Below, piece after piece: positions 37,561 through 59,675 of a stretch of 64,000 nucleotides of DNA. The stretch covers positions 22,976,071-23,040,070 of the forward strand of contig CM060107.1 of assembly GCA_030522415.1 (NCBI GenBank). The letters are read 5' to 3'. Numbering within the stretch: position 1 is the stretch's first letter; each line of letters begins with the position of its first letter. Under the pieces are notes generated by a model. The model was not told where the DNA came from and did no database searches. It was given only the letters and a program-made list of their open reading frames with translations. A program made the position numbers and the translations under genes. Source of the stretch: Channallabes apus (Eukaryota > Chordata > Actinopteri > Siluriformes > Clariidae).

Positions 37561-40500
37561 AATTTATTGGGAAGAGATGAACATATAAGCTTCAAAGCTC
37601 CCTGAAGTCATGTGATGTTTACATTAAACATTTTTTTCTCTGAAAATCAAGTTGATGAATATACTAGACTTGAATCGGTTGTGGTGGTCACACAACAAAC
37701 AGGTGGTATGCTTAACATATGCAGTTATGTCCACAATGACTCAAAAACAAAGTTGAAATATATTAATTAAATACTTTGATCCACTTCACATATAGTTTCT
37801 TTTATATTATAATTATACTTTTTTTGCAGTTGAATACAAAAGTACACACAGAGATCTAGTCTGTGGTCAATTCCTATGCTGTCTAGGAAAGAGCACTTTG
37901 AGCGGAGTTGCTGCACAGCTTTGTGATCAAACCTCATCAAAACACAAGGAAGCGTTAATAAAGTCTGCTAGAGGAAAAAGGCCTTGGAGATCTCCCGTGC
38001 TCCAATATATAATGTTATAAAGCATGCCAATATAGATGTTATTAAAGATCAGAAACAAATCTTCTGACTAGGTATAGGAAAGTGGCACCAGTCCGTCACT
38101 CAGACCACCTTCAATCTCTGGATCTTTCGACTGAATCCACTGAAGGCTGGACAAGGGCTGAATTTTTGATCAATGGAAGCTAAGGCAAGCCCAATCCGCC
38201 ATAAAAATGCGCATTTCTAATTTTCAATAACACATTTAATTTCCTGACAGACCAAACCTAACTTGAGAAGAGTACGATTAAAACATTCACTACTTGCAGT
38301 ATATGATTTAAGTTAGTATGACATTGTTATGCATTTTAGATATATTATTTAAGGGGTTACATACTTCGGTGTGGCACCTGAGATAAAAAGCAATAAAATG
38401 AAGGAAACACCCTCAGTTTGCCAATTGAGTAACTTCACCCACCTAAAAGAAATGCATTAGTACATTAGTGCATGCACATTGTTTACAATACATGTTCATA
38501 CAATAGCTGCTTAAATCTTTTGATTACATTATCCGGGTTAAATGCTTTCCTTTAGATGTGCCAAATCGAAAACCGGACAGTGCAACCAAAAAACCTAATC
38601 GGCTGCTTTCAGATAAGCCAGATCCCGAAGGTGCAGGTTTATTACCGACTTTCTTGATTAAAATGCTGTTGGTTTTATGAATCCAGCACAAAGGTCATAT
38701 ACTAACAATGAAATAAACAAATATTTCCTCAATAAATTAAATTTACAGTTACATCTACCCAAAAAGTAGCTCAGTCACCAGCCAAAAGATGTTCACATGT
38801 GTTATATTCAACTTTGCATTGGAGCTACAAGGCTAATGTAGCTAAATAAATGATGCAATTCTGCCTTGTACTAGAAATACCCTATATGCCCAAATCTTCA
38901 TGTACTGTTCTTGCTTAAAATACTTTGTTAAATCACTGCGCATCTGTAAAATTGAATATTTTGGAAAAGCTTTGTTTATAATTTAATTCAAAAAGTGAAA
39001 CATTCATGATTATGGCTCATAGCCAGTGAAAATAACCCAGTATTTCAAAATATTAGACTTCCTACGATCAATCAAACAATTTGTGAAGAATTGGCTTCAT
39101 TTATGTACTCAATACTGAGTTGAGGATTCTTTACCACAAATTATTGCATCAATATTGCATGGCATTGAGGCGATAAGCGTGTGGCATGGCTGAAGCGTTA
39201 TTAAAGACCAGGTTGCTACAGTTGTTTTCTGTATTGTTAGGTCAGGTGTTCCTCTTGACAATAGCCCACAGATTCTCTATGGGGTTAAGGTCAAGCGAGT
39301 TGTCTAGCCAATGAAGTTCAGTAATATCATGTTCAGCAAACCAGTTGGTGATACTTTTGGCACTAGCAATGGAAATCTGCATCTCCATAAAGCTTGTCAA
39401 CAGACAGAAGCAAAAAGTGCACTAACATCTGATCACAACTCACAGGTTTAATACTAAAAATGCCTCAATTGCACCCCAGTTCCTGAAGACGTCTGTGCAT
39501 GGTGGCTCCTTATGCACCGACTCCAGCCCCACTCCACTACTTATAAAGCTGTCCCAAGTTCTACAATTGGTTTTGACTGACAATCTTATTAAAGTTGCAG
39601 ATATCTCTGTTGCTTATTGAGTTGTCTTGCACCAATTGTCAAGTCAGCTGTCCTCCCCATGCATGTTCTGAACTAAACCAAGAGATATTTGGTATGAAGT
39701 ATTAAAAATATTTTGAGATACTGGATTCTTGGTTTTCATGAGCTGTAAGTCATTATAATCGGAATTAAAACAACAAAAGGCTTGAAATATTTCACTTGAC
39801 ATGTAATGAATCTAAACTCTAATTTAAAAAGCAACTTTCATACAATATTACAATTTTTAGATGCACTGTAAATAATGTCATATTTAAATTAGTCTTTGCA
39901 TTAGAAAACAATGGTAAGTACATCCCATATCATCCACAGAACCTACAGCTTTTTCAGGAGAACTTCTCAACTTTGGGGTAAAATCATACAAAAAAAAAAA
40001 ACCTATAGATTGTCCAAGATTTTTAACCCCATAAAATCACAGTGTTTTTGTTAAAATAAAATACCCAAGTATACACTGGCACACTTGGCAATTAGATTAT
40101 ATATATATACATTTAGTAAGGGCATTTCATAAACGAATTTGAATGAAATATAATCCCACTTCTTGAAAGCTATAGTAGCCTTTTAGCTCTAATGCAAAAC
40201 TAAAAAAAAAAAAAAAGTGAGAAACCGCACACGCCTGACCTGAACAATTACAAATAGGGATAAGTGCAAATTATGTAAATCCGCTTGCTTTTGGCTTAAA
40301 TATGAATTAAATGCTTACCACAGGCTACGGTAGTTATTTGTTAATATTATTTAAATTAAACGAATGCCAAACCTCAAAAACAAAAAAGAAACAGCAGTGC
40401 AGACTTTTAAAAAGAAGAAAATCAGACAACAATAGACATTGTAGTACCACAATTAAAAGTTACCAACAACCGAACAGCTAAAAACCCATCTTTGTGCCGA

Positions 40501-41016
40501 CAAGCCATTATAATTTAAATTCACTTGTAACTTAAATAATTTTAACATTACGGAAAGCTACAATTTTCTAGGATGAGTCTTGGGATAAATAATGCTAGTG
40601 CTAATGCTAATGATGCAGAGGCACACTCAGTTTGTTCTCGAGTATATGGGTAAAATGTCGCTTCATCATCACCTCCAGGTTACAAAAATAAATTAATTAA
40701 AAAGATGATAAGAAAGCATCAGTGTATAATCCAACCTATATGAACTTACAGCTGCAAACATACCTGTGTGGCAGGGTTCTCTTGTGCATGAATGAGATTA
40801 CTGGGAGGTTTCTTTAGGTTGTGTGGGGATATGAGGGGCTGAGAATGTAATCTGGATTTCAGCACATATAGCACAGGAATGGGCAGTTCCGATCTCATTA
40901 TCGGTGGATTGCTTATTAGTGCACAATTTGAGTTAGGAAAATGGCCCTGCAGGTCTGGAACTGCCGATTCTTTTTAGTATGTTTGAAATAAGGAACAGGG
41001 CTGAAAAGGCTGCTCA
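37561..41016. other. Intergenic region between convergent esterase and FBXO31
   Basis: AT-rich sequence that must contain the FBXO31 3' UTR on the high side. I see no other coding exon. The only recognisable element is the Tc1 remnant at 38990-39860. I could not pick the FBXO31 poly(A) site with confidence. Confidence 0.5.
38990..39860 (-). pseudogene. Tc1-like transposase remnant
   Basis: Read on the minus strand, 39270-39310 encodes WLDNSLDLNPIE, the Tc1 block that holds the catalytic Glu, and 39140-39220 encodes a C-terminal HTLIASMP stretch. Frames are broken throughout. The flanks (AATATTAGACT at 39049 and its approximate inverse near 39840) could be decayed ends. Confidence 0.65.
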
Positions 41017-51863
<10,847 letters not shown>

Positions 51864-52125
51864 CTGAGCTCAACGCCAACCGGCCACCATTACTTCACAT
51901 TACCTTACATCAGCTATCCGAGCGACCGGTTACTCCGCTTCCCCCGTACCACTCGCTCTCCTTACCGAAATGTTTCCTTTCCCAACTGTATTCCGTCAGG
52001 CCACGCCCACACACCCCTCAGGATTGGCTAACAGGCTCTGCCTCGCGCTCACAGACAGCGCGTGAGTGGCTCACAGAGCCGCTCATCAACACGAGCCAAT
52101 CCCGCTACAGGAGGAGCAATGGGTG
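51864..52125 (-). promoter_or_regulatory. fbxo31: FBXO31 promoter region
   Basis: GC-rich, CpG-containing sequence upstream of the FBXO31 ATG, in contrast to the AT-rich surroundings. It has an inverted CCAAT box (ATTGG near 52023), a direct CCAAT near 52094, and a GC-box-like CCACGCCCAC near 52003. No TATA box is evident. This fits a broad CpG-island promoter. The start site is not determined. Confidence 0.55.
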
Positions 52126-52254
52126 CGGACCGAAATTCAATTTCGGTTTTGTTTACTTTCATTTATGTTGCGCCTTTTAAACAAGAAGCATTTTATATTG
52201 CGGACGACATAGAGGTAAATCTAATCTCTAATAAGCAATTGCCGCACATGAGGA

Positions 52255-52428
52255 GGAAACATGCAGAGCGACCAGACTCAAGGAACCAATCCTCATTCTG
52301 GCAAAAATTATGGGCAATATGGCATAATCTGCATGTCCTCGGACTGTGAGAGGAAACCGGAGTACCCAGAGGAAACCCAGCAAGCACAGGGAAAACATGC
52401 ACTTCAGACCCGAGGCGGTAATCGAACC
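52255..52428 (-). mobile_element. SINE fragment
   Basis: It matches the minus-strand reading of the SINE at 57014-57278 (GGAGTACCCAGAGGAAACCC, GTAATCGAACCCAG) and is truncated. It ends exactly where the hAT-like element begins. Confidence 0.7.
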
Positions 52429-53445
52429 CAGTGGCGGTTCTACACTGAAGTGCGCCCTGGGCGAGAAAGTTTAATTTAGAAAGTTGGGGTAGATCTCAAA
52501 TAGATCCTTATCGTGCATAAAAGTGATAAGCTCAAAGAGGCTCATGGTTTTTGATGGCAGTCATTAGACTTTATTAATCTAATATAATGTAATCTAAGGG
52601 AGGAACAATTAGCCCCTTGGTTAATTTATTGCCTCAAATTATATGCTTTGTCACGTAACAGAGTTATAGCAAATGGAAAATGTCTTTTAAACTACAGTAT
52701 TTACATATGTACCTTTACATATGTAAATTAAACTGGCTATTTACAGTATATTGTAAATATATCGTAAATATATTGGCTATAGCCAACATTAACATAATAA
52801 ACAATGGAAATAAATAACTGTACTTGCTGCAGTCTTGCTGCAAAGCATAATTTTGTGGTTACATTTTGTGGTATTTAATAGAAACCATTAGAATTTCTTT
52901 GATGGTTTGTAAATTAGGCTTTTATTTTGTGTGTGTTTTTAAGGAAGGTAAGCATAGCAAGCATCATAAGCAAGAAGGCTAACAAACCTAAGAGTTAACG
53001 TTATATCACTAATTAACATGATGACATGAATAACTTAATCATACAGAGAGAACATTGTTGCATACATTTATATTTTATCCGTTTCTCCTCATCTTCTTTT
53101 CTTTTGTTTCTAAATTGGGCCCCTGACAGCTTTGGCCTTTTTCCCTCCATCGCTGTGTTTACTTTATAATCGACGATTCGACAATCAACAGATTTCCCCC
53201 AACACTGTCACTCACGACCAGAAGTCAAGACTAAATCAATTCACCTCCACAGCATAATCGTTTTATTACCTGTTTTTATTTGCCATTTCACACAATTAAA
53301 TAAATGAAAAAAAGTGCAAATTACTGGTGTGTGTTTATAATATTTTGAATGAAATGTGCGTTATTTGTAAGAAAGTCAGGTAGACATAATTTAGCCCCCT
53401 TCTTGTCCGCTTTGTGTGAGAGGTGAACTGTACTCTGCGCCCCGC
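52429..53445 (-). mobile_element. hAT-like element, second copy
   Basis: It shares CAGTGGCGGTTCTACACT, the AGTTGGGGTAGATCTCA coding end and a long downstream stretch (about 53005-53445) with the copy at 12333. The transposase part is reduced to about 80 bases. About 450 bases of unrelated AT-rich sequence replace or interrupt it. Confidence 0.75.
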
Positions 53446-53504
53446 GCATGTGATTCATACACATTCACATTCCATACAACTTACAGTAAATAATTATTTT
53501 GATT

Positions 53505-53578
53505 GTATAAAGCTGCTTTGCGAAAATGACAAATGTTAAAAACGCTATACAAATAAAATTAAATTGAATACATGTGAA
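53505..53578 (+). mobile_element. L2 LINE 3' tail fragment
   Basis: AAAGCTGCTTTGCGA, then CGCTATACAAATAAAATT and AATTGAAT, is the plus-strand form of the L2 3' end seen at 20264-20345 on the minus strand. Only the tail remains. Confidence 0.75.
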
Positions 53579-54112
53579 TTTATGAATTGTATAATAAATG
53601 AGACCTGAGCATTGTTTTTGTAAAAACACAATGATTCAATTGTCCAAAGCAATACAAACAGCATATTTAGGGTATCTCTTACATTCACATCATCAGCTGA
53701 CTTCATTTTATTTCCACAGAACGTGGCTGAGCCTTGATCTGTTCAGCTGAAAATCATATCTATTGCCTACCGTACAAGCCTGAGGGGGCAGTGGGGTTGC
53801 ACCGGCTGCTCAGGTCTAGATTCAGTAATATGTGCCCAAAAGAATAAGGAAAGTTTACAACCTGAATATATTGCATAAGCTTATCGAACTGATGCCATGG
53901 TCATGATGAATTCAAAAGGCATATCTGCATTAATATTCGTCATTGAAGGTAAAGAGATTTTAGAAATAAGCAAAAGAAATGGGTAAAATCTAAAAATAAG
54001 CTGATCAGCGTCCAATTCTTATTATTTCCGGTTCAAGCATATGTACATGTCTGTCTGTCTTTCTGTACGGCAATAATACTTTTTAAAAATAAAAAAAATT
54101 GTGTACAGTTAA
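53579..54112. other. Spacer without recognisable features
   Basis: AT-rich sequence. I see no gene or named repeat. Confidence 0.5.
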
Positions 54113-56460
54113 GTAGGTTTAGGTTTAGTTTATTTATATAACACATTTATAACAGCCGCAAGACTGACCAAAGTGTACATCCACATCATAACATCATAAA
54201 AAGGCTAAAAGTACACAATACACACAAAAACTTAATAGGCACAGTAGAGCCTAGTAGGCCAGGGAAAACAGATGGGTTTTTAAAAGGGATTTAAAAAATA
54301 GTCAAACTAGGAGCCATTCGGATATCAATTGGCAGGCAAGTCATTCCAAAGACGAGGCCCAATAACCGAAAAAGCACGGTCACCTCTACGCTGAAGTCTG
54401 GAATGTGAAATTAAGAGGAGATTCTAATCACAGGATCTCAAACTTCTTAGGGGGGCAGCAATTCAGATAAGTAGATGGGTGCTTGCTGGTGTAACGATTT
54501 CAAAACAAATAGTACAATTTTAAAATGAATTCTGAATTGAACAAGCAACCAATGAAGTCACATGATCGCTTTTTTTCTTTTTCAAGAGGAATTTAGCAGC
54601 AGCGTTCTGAATCAGTTGAAGAAGTTGAAGTTTTAGAAATATCATAATAAAGAGAGTTGCAATAGTCAAGGCGGGTTGTAATGAAAACATGAATGGCCAT
54701 CTCTAGAGTAGGGTTGGGTACCTATATAACCGGTATGTACCGGACCAAAACAGAACGTGAATTTCGGTGCCTCATTTCAGTGCCATTTAAATGCCTGAAG
54801 TGTCGATTTAAATATTTGTTCTCTAGATTCATATATTTTTGTAAATGAATAGTTTATTAGATTAAATAAAAAAATTAAAAGCACAAATCATCAGGAAATT
54901 AGAGACTATCCGAGATGCGTGTGAATGCAGTAACTAACGTTACACTCGCTCTGGTCTACCACTATCTTAGCATACTAAATTAAACAACTTTCGTTAAAAT
55001 GCCTTAAACTAAACGGTCGAAAGTGTGACTGTATTTCACAAGAAAGGATTCCGACACTGCGACGTGCAGCAAATGTTTCACAGCAGTTGCGTGTAAAGAG
55101 GGAAACACGTCAAATCTAATGAAACATTTTATAAAGTTAAAAGCAGAATAAATACGCAGAATAAAGTTAAAAGCAGAGGGAGGCACTGTGCAGGGCATGC
55201 AATAAGTCAGGAAAGGTGTCGTATTTTGCCAGAAAAGGCAAATATGGTGAAATTTCTGCAAAAGAATTGCTAAAATTTGAAGCTTATATATTCATATATA
55301 ATTTAAACTTTTAATATATTGTTAAATTTTAAGCATAAAATATTTTTGTTCAATAAAAATGTATTTTTGAGTCATCCACCATAATTTTGTGGCTTTTGTA
55401 AAGTATCGGTTCAGGCACCGTTTCAAAAGTATCTATTTGAAAAAAAAAAAAAAAACGATACCCAACCCTACTCTAGAGTCTTTTTAAAAGTTTCATTTTT
55501 GCGAGCGTATGGAGCTGATAAAAGCTAGATCCAATCACGGTAGAGATTTGTTTATCAAGTTTTAGTGTATCATCTAACAGGAAACCTAAATTCCGAACCT
55601 GAGAGGATCTAAAGGCTGATAGAGGACCAGATCAAGATCAGGGGCCTTCATGTGTTCCGAAGGGCCAAAGACTATCACCTCAGTTTACTTTTCATTAAGG
55701 GATAAAAAATTATGAGATAACCAAGATTTTATTTCATCTAAACAGGATAACAGAGTAGTCATGGCCAAGCCATCATTTTTCTTAAAAGGTAAGTAGATTT
55801 GCGTGTCGTCAGCGTAAAAGTGGAAAGATACCCCATGTTTCATAAAAATGGAGCCCAGAGGTATAAGAATAAAGTGGGAGCCAGCACAGAGCCTTGTGGA
55901 AAACCACGGGGAAAAGAAGAAGTCGATGAGGAAAAATCTCCTATCTTAACCACATATTTTCTGTTAGATAAAAATGACTGAAACCACTTTAAGACTATGC
56001 CAGAGAGACCCACCCAAGACTCTAGTCTATTTAGTAATATTGAGTGATTGATAGTGCCGAAGCAAGAACAAGGACCACAGAATCCCCCGTATCAGTGACT
56101 AAAAAGATGACGTTTAACACTCTCAAGAGAGCTGATTCAGTACTGTGGGCCGCCTTAAAACCAGATTGAAAATGCTCAAACAAACTGTTTAGACACAAAT
56201 GGTAGAACAGAGATAGGACGATAATTCTTTAGAACAGACTGATCAAGTGAGGGCATTTTGAGGAGAGGAGTGATAGTAGCCACTTTCAAATTAATAGGAA
56301 CCACGCCTGTTGAGAGGCATTTATTAAGAAAGGACACTAGGCCTGGTCCAACTGAATCAATGATTTGTCTTAAAAATCTAGGATGAGTAGCATCATATGG
56401 AGAAAAAGATGGTTTCAGTTTAGCAATAGTATCTTTGAGTGAGAGAATAGAAACATTGTT
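54113..56460 (-). pseudogene. Degenerate L2-like LINE, minus strand
   Basis: Plus-strand text such as AAGTCATTCCAAAGACGAGG, TTGCAATAGTCAAGGCGGGT and GCGTGTCGTCAGCGTAAAAG parallels the same positions of the better preserved L2 at 20264-24545. The order agrees: 3' tail on the left, reverse transcriptase on the right. No long frame survives. A hAT element (54709-55470) interrupts it. Confidence 0.7.
54709..55470 (+). mobile_element. hAT element with BED-finger remnant and 8-bp target duplication
   Basis: The ends TAGGGTTGGGTACC and GATACCCAACCCTA are inverted. CTCTAGAG flanks both sides (54701-54708 and 55471-55478), a perfect 8-bp duplication typical of hAT. Inside, about 55020-55140 on the plus strand encodes a BED-type zinc finger: VWLYFTRKDSDTATCSKC followed by NTSNLMKHF, supplying the Cys and His ligands. 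The catalytic transposase is gone. Confidence 0.88.
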
Positions 56461-56811
56461 TATGCTGTTATCCTTCTTTCGTGATTAGACAAATCCACTC
56501 CCTGTTCAATAATCAAATTCAAATCAGAGTGAATCACTGATGAGAAATCAAAAAAGTAGGTTGGATAAAGATTGTTTGGCTTAAAATGACTTAAGCATAT
56601 TAAAATCCACTTATACTATTTCAGCAGTGAAAATATGAATTAATCCCAGAAAAGAAAAAAATCAGGTTTTCTTTTCTAATTAATATCTATTGGTGCAGGT
56701 GTTTGTTTACATTGCACAATTAGCTTATTAGTAGATCTGTTTAAAGTATATTATTAATTCCGGCTCAACATTTTGATTTCACTTATGGTGCAGGTTAAAC
56801 ATAAGGCAGAT
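56461..56811. other. Spacer
   Basis: AT-rich. I see nothing recognisable apart from the left target duplication of the next element (56804-56811). Confidence 0.5.
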
Positions 56812-57643
56812 CAAGGGTGTAGATTTGCTCTGGACATTGGTGGGGACCTATGACTGCCCTGCTATAATGAATGTGCGTCAAAGTAAAATAAATAAAATAA
56901 AAAACACTAGCATTAACGTTAACTGTTGTCTTTGATAGACTTTGATGGATTGACTAGTGAACTTGAAGTGACTTACACTTTTCTATGAAAAAAAGCTCAT
57001 TATGTCCAGCTTTGGGTGGCACAGTGGTGTAGTGGTTAGCACTGTCGCCTTGCACCTCCAGGGGCTGGGTTCAATTCCCCGGCCAGGCTTGATTCCTGTC
57101 TCTGTGTTCATGGAGTTTGCATGTTCTCCCCGTGCTTGGTGGGTTTCCTCCGGGTACTCCGGTTTCCTCCCACAATCCAAAGATATGCAGGTTAGGCTAA
57201 TTGGCGTTCCTAAATTGCCCGTAGTGTGTGTGCCCTGTGATGGATTGGCACCCTGTATTAAGCGGTATAGAAAATGAATGTCCAGCTTTTTTTTTTTTTT
57301 TTTTGCTGACATGGCATCACATGTATGTCACCCAACCCACCTTCTTACACGGAACAAAAATCCACTGCATTTGGTGCTGCTTGTATCTGAACACAGCCAT
57401 AGCCTCTCACATGATAGCAGGGAAAGGCACAGCCAATCAAAATGTTCATATGTTTTTTAGGGGCGCGAGGACTCAAGGAGAGAACGTGATTTATCCCTTT
57501 CTGCGTGTCTAGGTTAATGTTGACAGCACGATTTTTTTTATTATCATTTTTTTTAAGTGGATTAAATTGGTGGGGACATTTCAATGGTCGGAGGATATTG
57601 GTGGGGACACACCCTCTCCGTCCACCCTAAATCTACGCCCCTG
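56812..57643. mobile_element. Non-autonomous hAT element carrying a SINE
   Basis: The left end CAAGGGTGTAGATTT and right end AAATCTACGCCCCTG are inverted. AGGCAGAT flanks the element exactly on both sides (56804-56811 and 57644-57651), an 8-bp hAT target duplication. Subterminal GGTGGGGAC repeats occur at both ends. No transposase is present. The SINE at 57014-57278 is nested inside. Confidence 0.85.
57014..57278 (+). mobile_element. tRNA-derived SINE with perfect target duplication
   Basis: It starts GGGTGGCACAGTGGTGTAG and has pol III-like boxes: A-box GTGTAGTGGTTAGC and B-box GGGTTCAATTCC. The 11-base TGTCCAGCTTT occurs immediately before (57003-57013) and after (57279-57289), which marks LINE-driven insertion. 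A poly-T run follows the right duplication. Related copies are at 58996 and 60990, with a fragment at 52255. Confidence 0.88.
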
Positions 57644-57771
57644 AGGCAGATGTCCATAACGTACAAGAAAGTTTTTTTCTTTTTGTTTTTCTATTTTTAT
57701 TGTATAAAAGCAAACTTCGATTTGGACGAAAATTTGTTTTGATTGTAAATGATAGGGTGAAAAAGAGTTGC

Positions 57772-57844
57772 CGAGCCAGCCAGGAGTCGAACCTAGAATC
57801 TTCTGATCCGTAGTCAGACGCGTTATCCATTGCGCCACTGGCCC
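57772..57844 (-). tRNA. tRNA-Arg (anticodon ACG)
   Basis: The minus strand folds into a 73-nt cloverleaf starting GGGCCAGTGGCGCAATGG. The anticodon arm TCTGA-CTACGGA-TCAGA places ACG in the loop. The T-arm is GGTTCGACTCC with one G-U pair in the stem. The acceptor stem GGGCCAG pairs with CTGGCTC with a wobble, before the discriminator G. It is nearly identical to the vertebrate nuclear tRNA-Arg-ACG. A T5 run just downstream (57760-57764 complement) is a pol III terminator. There is no intron. Confidence 0.95.
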
Positions 57845-58230
57845 GATAGAGAACTCACAGTTAATCGGGTCGCTCATATGCTTTACTGTAATGTGGGGCT
57901 GACAGGTTAATTTGTCATCCTCTAAAAATGCGCTAAATTCGTTTGCTATACAACACTTATCTCACTGATAATAAGAACCCTTTGCATATACTAGGACTTG
58001 TCTACTTAATCGCAAAGATATTTTCCACAAGTACATAGCGATATCATGCAATCTGGTTTACGGCGTCTTGAATACCAGATGGTATATCCGACCCGCTGAC
58101 CTTCTAAAAATAATTTCGATATCTCATCAAAAGAGTAAACTCTATCACTGGAGAGATTATTTGTTTTCGACCGGCAATCGTACCGATGCGGGATTCGAAC
58201 CTTCCCTATCAGCAGGTGGTCGTTATTCGC
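57845..58230. other. Spacer upstream of the FANCI promoter
   Basis: No gene is visible. A B-box-like GGTTCGAATCC occurs on the minus strand near 58190-58200, but I could not fold a tRNA around it. Confidence 0.5.
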
Positions 58231-58433
58231 GGCTGGTCAGAGAGGGGCGGGGCTTAAATCAACGAGCCAATGAGACAATACCGTACCCGGTTACGAAAGA
58301 GGAAGTTAAAGTTCAGCTCCTCTGGCGGGAGTTTTCTACTAAAACGAAAAGAGAGGAGCTGCGCAGAAAGGAAATAGATGTTGTGGATGTAATAGGAAGA
58401 AACTAATAAGCACTCTACAGGTTCACAAGACAG
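58231..58433 (+). promoter_or_regulatory. fanci: FANCI promoter and 5' untranslated exon
   Basis: A GC box (GGGGCGGGGC near 58242), a CCAAT box (near 58265) and an E2F-like CTGGCGGGAGTTTT (58323) precede a likely noncoding first exon. That exon ends at the donor CAG/GTAATG (58431-58433). The next exon begins after TCACAG at 59657. The start site is inferred. E2F control of FANCI would fit its S-phase role but is not shown here. Confidence 0.6.
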
Positions 58434-58995
58434 GTAATGCTCGTGTTACGGATCTTATAACAACTAATACATACTACTACATATTACTTAAACGTATAAA
58501 GCTTTGAAGTGTACAGCTCCGTGGTCGTGTTGCACAGTTATTCAGTATAATAAGGTACCTCCAAATAGGCGAATAAACACGTTATCTGATTGGAAAATCT
58601 TCCACAGAATGCAGTTATTTTATTTGTGAACGTGGTTCATGATGTCAAAGCAGTCTCAGTTTTCTGTTCTTGGCTGAGAGGACTCGGAGTGGAACCTGAC
58701 ATGGTCCTTTGTAGTTGTACCCCATCCTCCTCAAGTCTTGATGTGTTCTGAGGGGTATTTTTGCTCACCACAATTGTACAGAGTAGTTGTCAGAGTTACT
58801 GTGGCTTTTCTGTTCGCTCAAATTGCCTGGTAACTGCTTTGAGGAATTACATCAACAAAATATTTTTGTCCATGCATTGGATGTTTTTTTATAGCACCCT
58901 TTGGAGATAATCTGTGGACACTGGTGTGGTGTATGTGTGTGTGTGTGTGAATATTCCAGAAGAAATGCATAAAATGGCATGCCCAGCATCAACAG

Positions 58996-59286
58996 ACACA
59001 CAGGGGACCTGGAGCCTATCCCAGGAGACTTCGGGCACTAGGCGGGGTACACCCTGGACAGGGTGCCAATCCATCGCAAGGCACACACACACACCCAATC
59101 ACACACTACGGGCAATTTAGGAACGCCAATTAGCCTAACCTGCATATCTTTGGACTGTGGGAGGAAACCCACCAAGCACGGGGAGAACATGCAAACTCCA
59201 TGCACACAGAGACGGGAATCGAGCCTGGCAGGGAATCGAACCCAGACCCTGGAGGTGCAAGGCGACAGTGCTAACCACTGCACCGC
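58996..59286 (-). mobile_element. SINE in FANCI intron 1, minus strand
   Basis: It is the same family as 57014-57278 in the opposite orientation, here with a longer 3' part (CCTGGAGCCTATCCCAGG). CATCAACAG flanks both ends (58987-58995 and 59287-59295), a 9-bp target duplication. Confidence 0.85.
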
Positions 59287-59675
59287 CATCAACAGTCATG
59301 CCATGGTCAAAATCACAGAATTCACATTTTCCTCATTCTGATTGTAGAGGTAAACATTATGTGAAGCCGGTGGTCCATTTCGAATTGCATTGTTTTGCAC
59401 TGCATATATCTGACTGATTAGATAAGTGCAGATGTACAGGTGTTCCTAATAAAGTGTTCACTGAGTGTACATTTACTGATACAGAGATTGGGTAAGAAAT
59501 TTGAAGTCAGTTATTTTAAAGTACAGTCATCGTTGTTGAAAACGTTCATAATATGGAGATGTACATTTTTAGATTTTATATTACCAGCCGACATTGACAA
59601 CTTGGGGAATGATGCTAATGTACATTAATTCATCCTTTTTGTTTGTATGTTCACAGACTTTATCAGTCAACCAAT

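Noticed and set aside
54113..55480. A zinc-finger gene near 55020
   Set aside because: The BED-finger piece is confined within hAT terminal repeats and has no continuing frame.
57581..57877. Minus-strand frames over the tRNA region
   Set aside because: They are chance frames across a structural RNA gene and carry no protein motif.
58150..58230. A second tRNA suggested by GGTTCGAATCCCGC on the minus strand
   Set aside because: The would-be T-stem does not pair and no D-arm, anticodon arm or acceptor stem can be drawn around it.
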